From Lachnospiraceae bacterium UBA7598 (GTDB taxonomy: Bacteria; Bacillota; Clostridia; Lachnospirales; Lachnospiraceae), in the NCBI GenBank assembly GCA_002474415.1, contig DLQV01000277.1, forward strand, positions 12,981 to 19,882: a DNA stretch of 6,902 nt, written 5' to 3'. Within the stretch, counting starts at the first letter, position 1. Every line of letters begins with the position of its first letter. Both the position numbers and the translations under genes were made by a program. Positions 5,930 to 6,902 of this stretch are shown piece by piece. The notes under the pieces were generated by a model. That model was not told where the DNA came from, searched no databases, and worked only from the letters and a program-made list of their open reading frames with translations.

Positions 5930-6902
5930 TTAGATCACTGCCCGAAACCGATCATATCGCAGTTCGTGCAGATCCAGTGTGGTTTCTTTTCCCATGGCCA
6001 GTTCGGATAACAGCTTTCCGACAATCGGTGAAATTCCAAATCCGTGTCCGGTAAAAGTACAGGCCAACAACAAGCCCGGCACTTCTTTGACCGGTCCGAG
6101 TACCGGTACTCCGTCTGCACACAGATCTTCATATCCGGCCCATGTACGAACGATCTTTGCATCGGCGAGTTTTGGAATGTATTTCATAATTCCCCGGCAG
6201 ATGCACGGAGCAGTGATACTCGAAGTAATCATATGTCCATTGTCACGGTTTTCTGCCTCAAATCCGGAGGCACCACCAAATACAAAAGATCCATGATTCG
6301 TCTGATGGCCGTAGAAATCAGCATCTGCTGTTCCAAGCATCTGTGGAAACATCTTTGGCTCTGCCTCCGTAACCAGTGCTTCGATCAGCTCTTTGCGCAT
6401 CGGAATGTCAATGCCGACACTCGCTGCAATCGGACGGCTTTCATATCCGGATGCCAGTACGATGGTTTCTCCTTCATACACATTTTTTGCGGTTACCACA
6501 CGTCTGGCTTTTCCTTTGATTTTCTGAATCTCCAGTACATCCTCACCTGTGATAAACTCTGCGCCAAGCTCTCTGGCTCTCTTGTAAAAACCGAGGGTTG
6601 CAACGAGCGGATTGGCATGTCCGTCAGTCGGACACCAGCTGGCAACCGTAATCTCATCGCTTAAGTATGGGTTGATCTCACGCACTTCTTTTCCATCGAT
6701 CATCCGCACATCCAGTCCCAGTGCAACGGCACGGTCCGTCAGTCCCTGTAAGATTTCTTTGTGCTTTGCGGTCTTTCCGAGACGAAGGTTTCCTTCTTTA
6801 TGGTATTCCACATCCACACCGAGTTCTTCGGACAATGTCGGCCACATGTGTTCCACGGCATACATGGCAAGCGGAAGTTCTCTCGGATCACGTCCGGACT
6901 GT
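5930..6902 (-). CDS. FAD-dependent oxidoreductase (DAO family), N-terminus cut by window edge
   Basis: This flavoenzyme belongs to the D-amino acid/sarcosine/glycine oxidase-like DAO family, which oxidises the C-N bond of amino acids or amines. The frame is open to the right edge, giving 323 visible residues. The family's usual length of about 380 suggests that some 55-70 residues are missing, including the N-terminal GxGxxG FAD site. The visible part begins with QSGRDPRELPLAM, a stretch typical of this family just after the first FAD segments. ETIVLASGYESRPIA (145-157) is the mid-protein FAD strand. HQTNHGSFVFGG (199-210) belongs to the substrate domain. RTWAGYEDLCADGVPVLGP (252-270) and CTFTGHGFGISP (281-292) form the C-terminal FAD-binding end. 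The ATG at 6863-6865 is internal, not the start. The gene precedes the cyclodeaminase-like gene, from which a terminator separates it. The substrate is unknown, with an amine such as tyramine one possibility. Confidence 0.9.
   Translation of the reverse strand, partial: QSGRDPRELPLAMYAVEHMWPTLSEELGVDVEYHKEGNLRLGKTAKHKEILQGLTDRAVALGLDVRMIDGKEVREINPYLSDEITVASWCPTDGHANPLVATLGFYKRARELGAEFITGEDVLEIQKIKGKARRVVTAKNVYEGETIVLASGYESRPIAASVGIDIPMRKELIEALVTEAEPKMFPQMLGTADADFYGHQTNHGSFVFGGASGFEAENRDNGHMITSSITAPCICRGIMKYIPKLADAKIVRTWAGYEDLCADGVPVLGPVKEVPGLLLACTFTGHGFGISPIVGKLLSELAMGKETTLDLHELRYDRFRAVI

Noticed and set aside
6044..6664. Open frame of 206 codons on the plus strand
   Set aside because: It is antisense to the FAD oxidoreductase, whose motifs are unmistakable in the opposite strand.
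1..6902. CRISPR arrays, insertion sequences, tRNA or rRNA genes
   Set aside because: No spaced direct repeats, transposase motifs, terminal inverted repeats or tRNA-like cloverleafs were seen on either strand.

Overview
The window looks like a chromosomal segment from a low-to-mid GC Firmicute, most likely a gut-type Clostridium relative of the Lachnospiraceae kind. This is inferred from AGGAGG-type ribosome sites on every gene, a T-box riboswitch, a short lipoprotein signal with an LMAGC lipobox, and the protein families present. All seven protein genes lie on the minus strand, so the region reads from right to left. Both edge genes are cut by the window.

Reading in transcription order, the right half (6902 to 1955) holds five genes that form a plausible amine or amino-acid utilisation unit. 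They are a FAD-dependent oxidase of the D-amino acid/sarcosine oxidase (DAO) family (N-terminus beyond the edge), an ornithine cyclodeaminase/mu-crystallin family NAD(P)-binding protein, an AraC-type regulator, a PII-family signal protein and an APC-superfamily permease. The first two are separated by about 170 bases containing a strong intrinsic terminator. The last four are closely spaced (roughly 15 to 65 bases apart). A plausible division of labour is that the permease imports an amine or amino acid, the oxidase and its partner process it, the AraC protein senses it and PII couples uptake to nitrogen or energy status. The substrate cannot be read from the sequence. Related cluster proteins in Clostridia are, from memory, sometimes labelled tyramine oxidase subunits.

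The left half (about 1951 to 1) is a tryptophan-uptake operon of the trpXYZ type. A sigma-A-like promoter directly follows the permease stop codon. It is followed by a T-box leader of about 300 bases with a UGG (Trp) specifier, a lipoprotein substrate-binding protein (TrpX-like) and the start of its membrane permease (TrpY-like). The ATPase is expected beyond the left edge. The T-box terminator and antiterminator can both be drawn base by base.

The points most worth following up are the PII gene placed with an APC permease instead of an ammonium transporter, its altered effector and T-loop residues, the apparent loss of the catalytic Asp in the cyclodeaminase-like protein, and the absence of a terminator between the two operons. 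That absence would let the Trp T-box also end transcripts of the upstream cluster.
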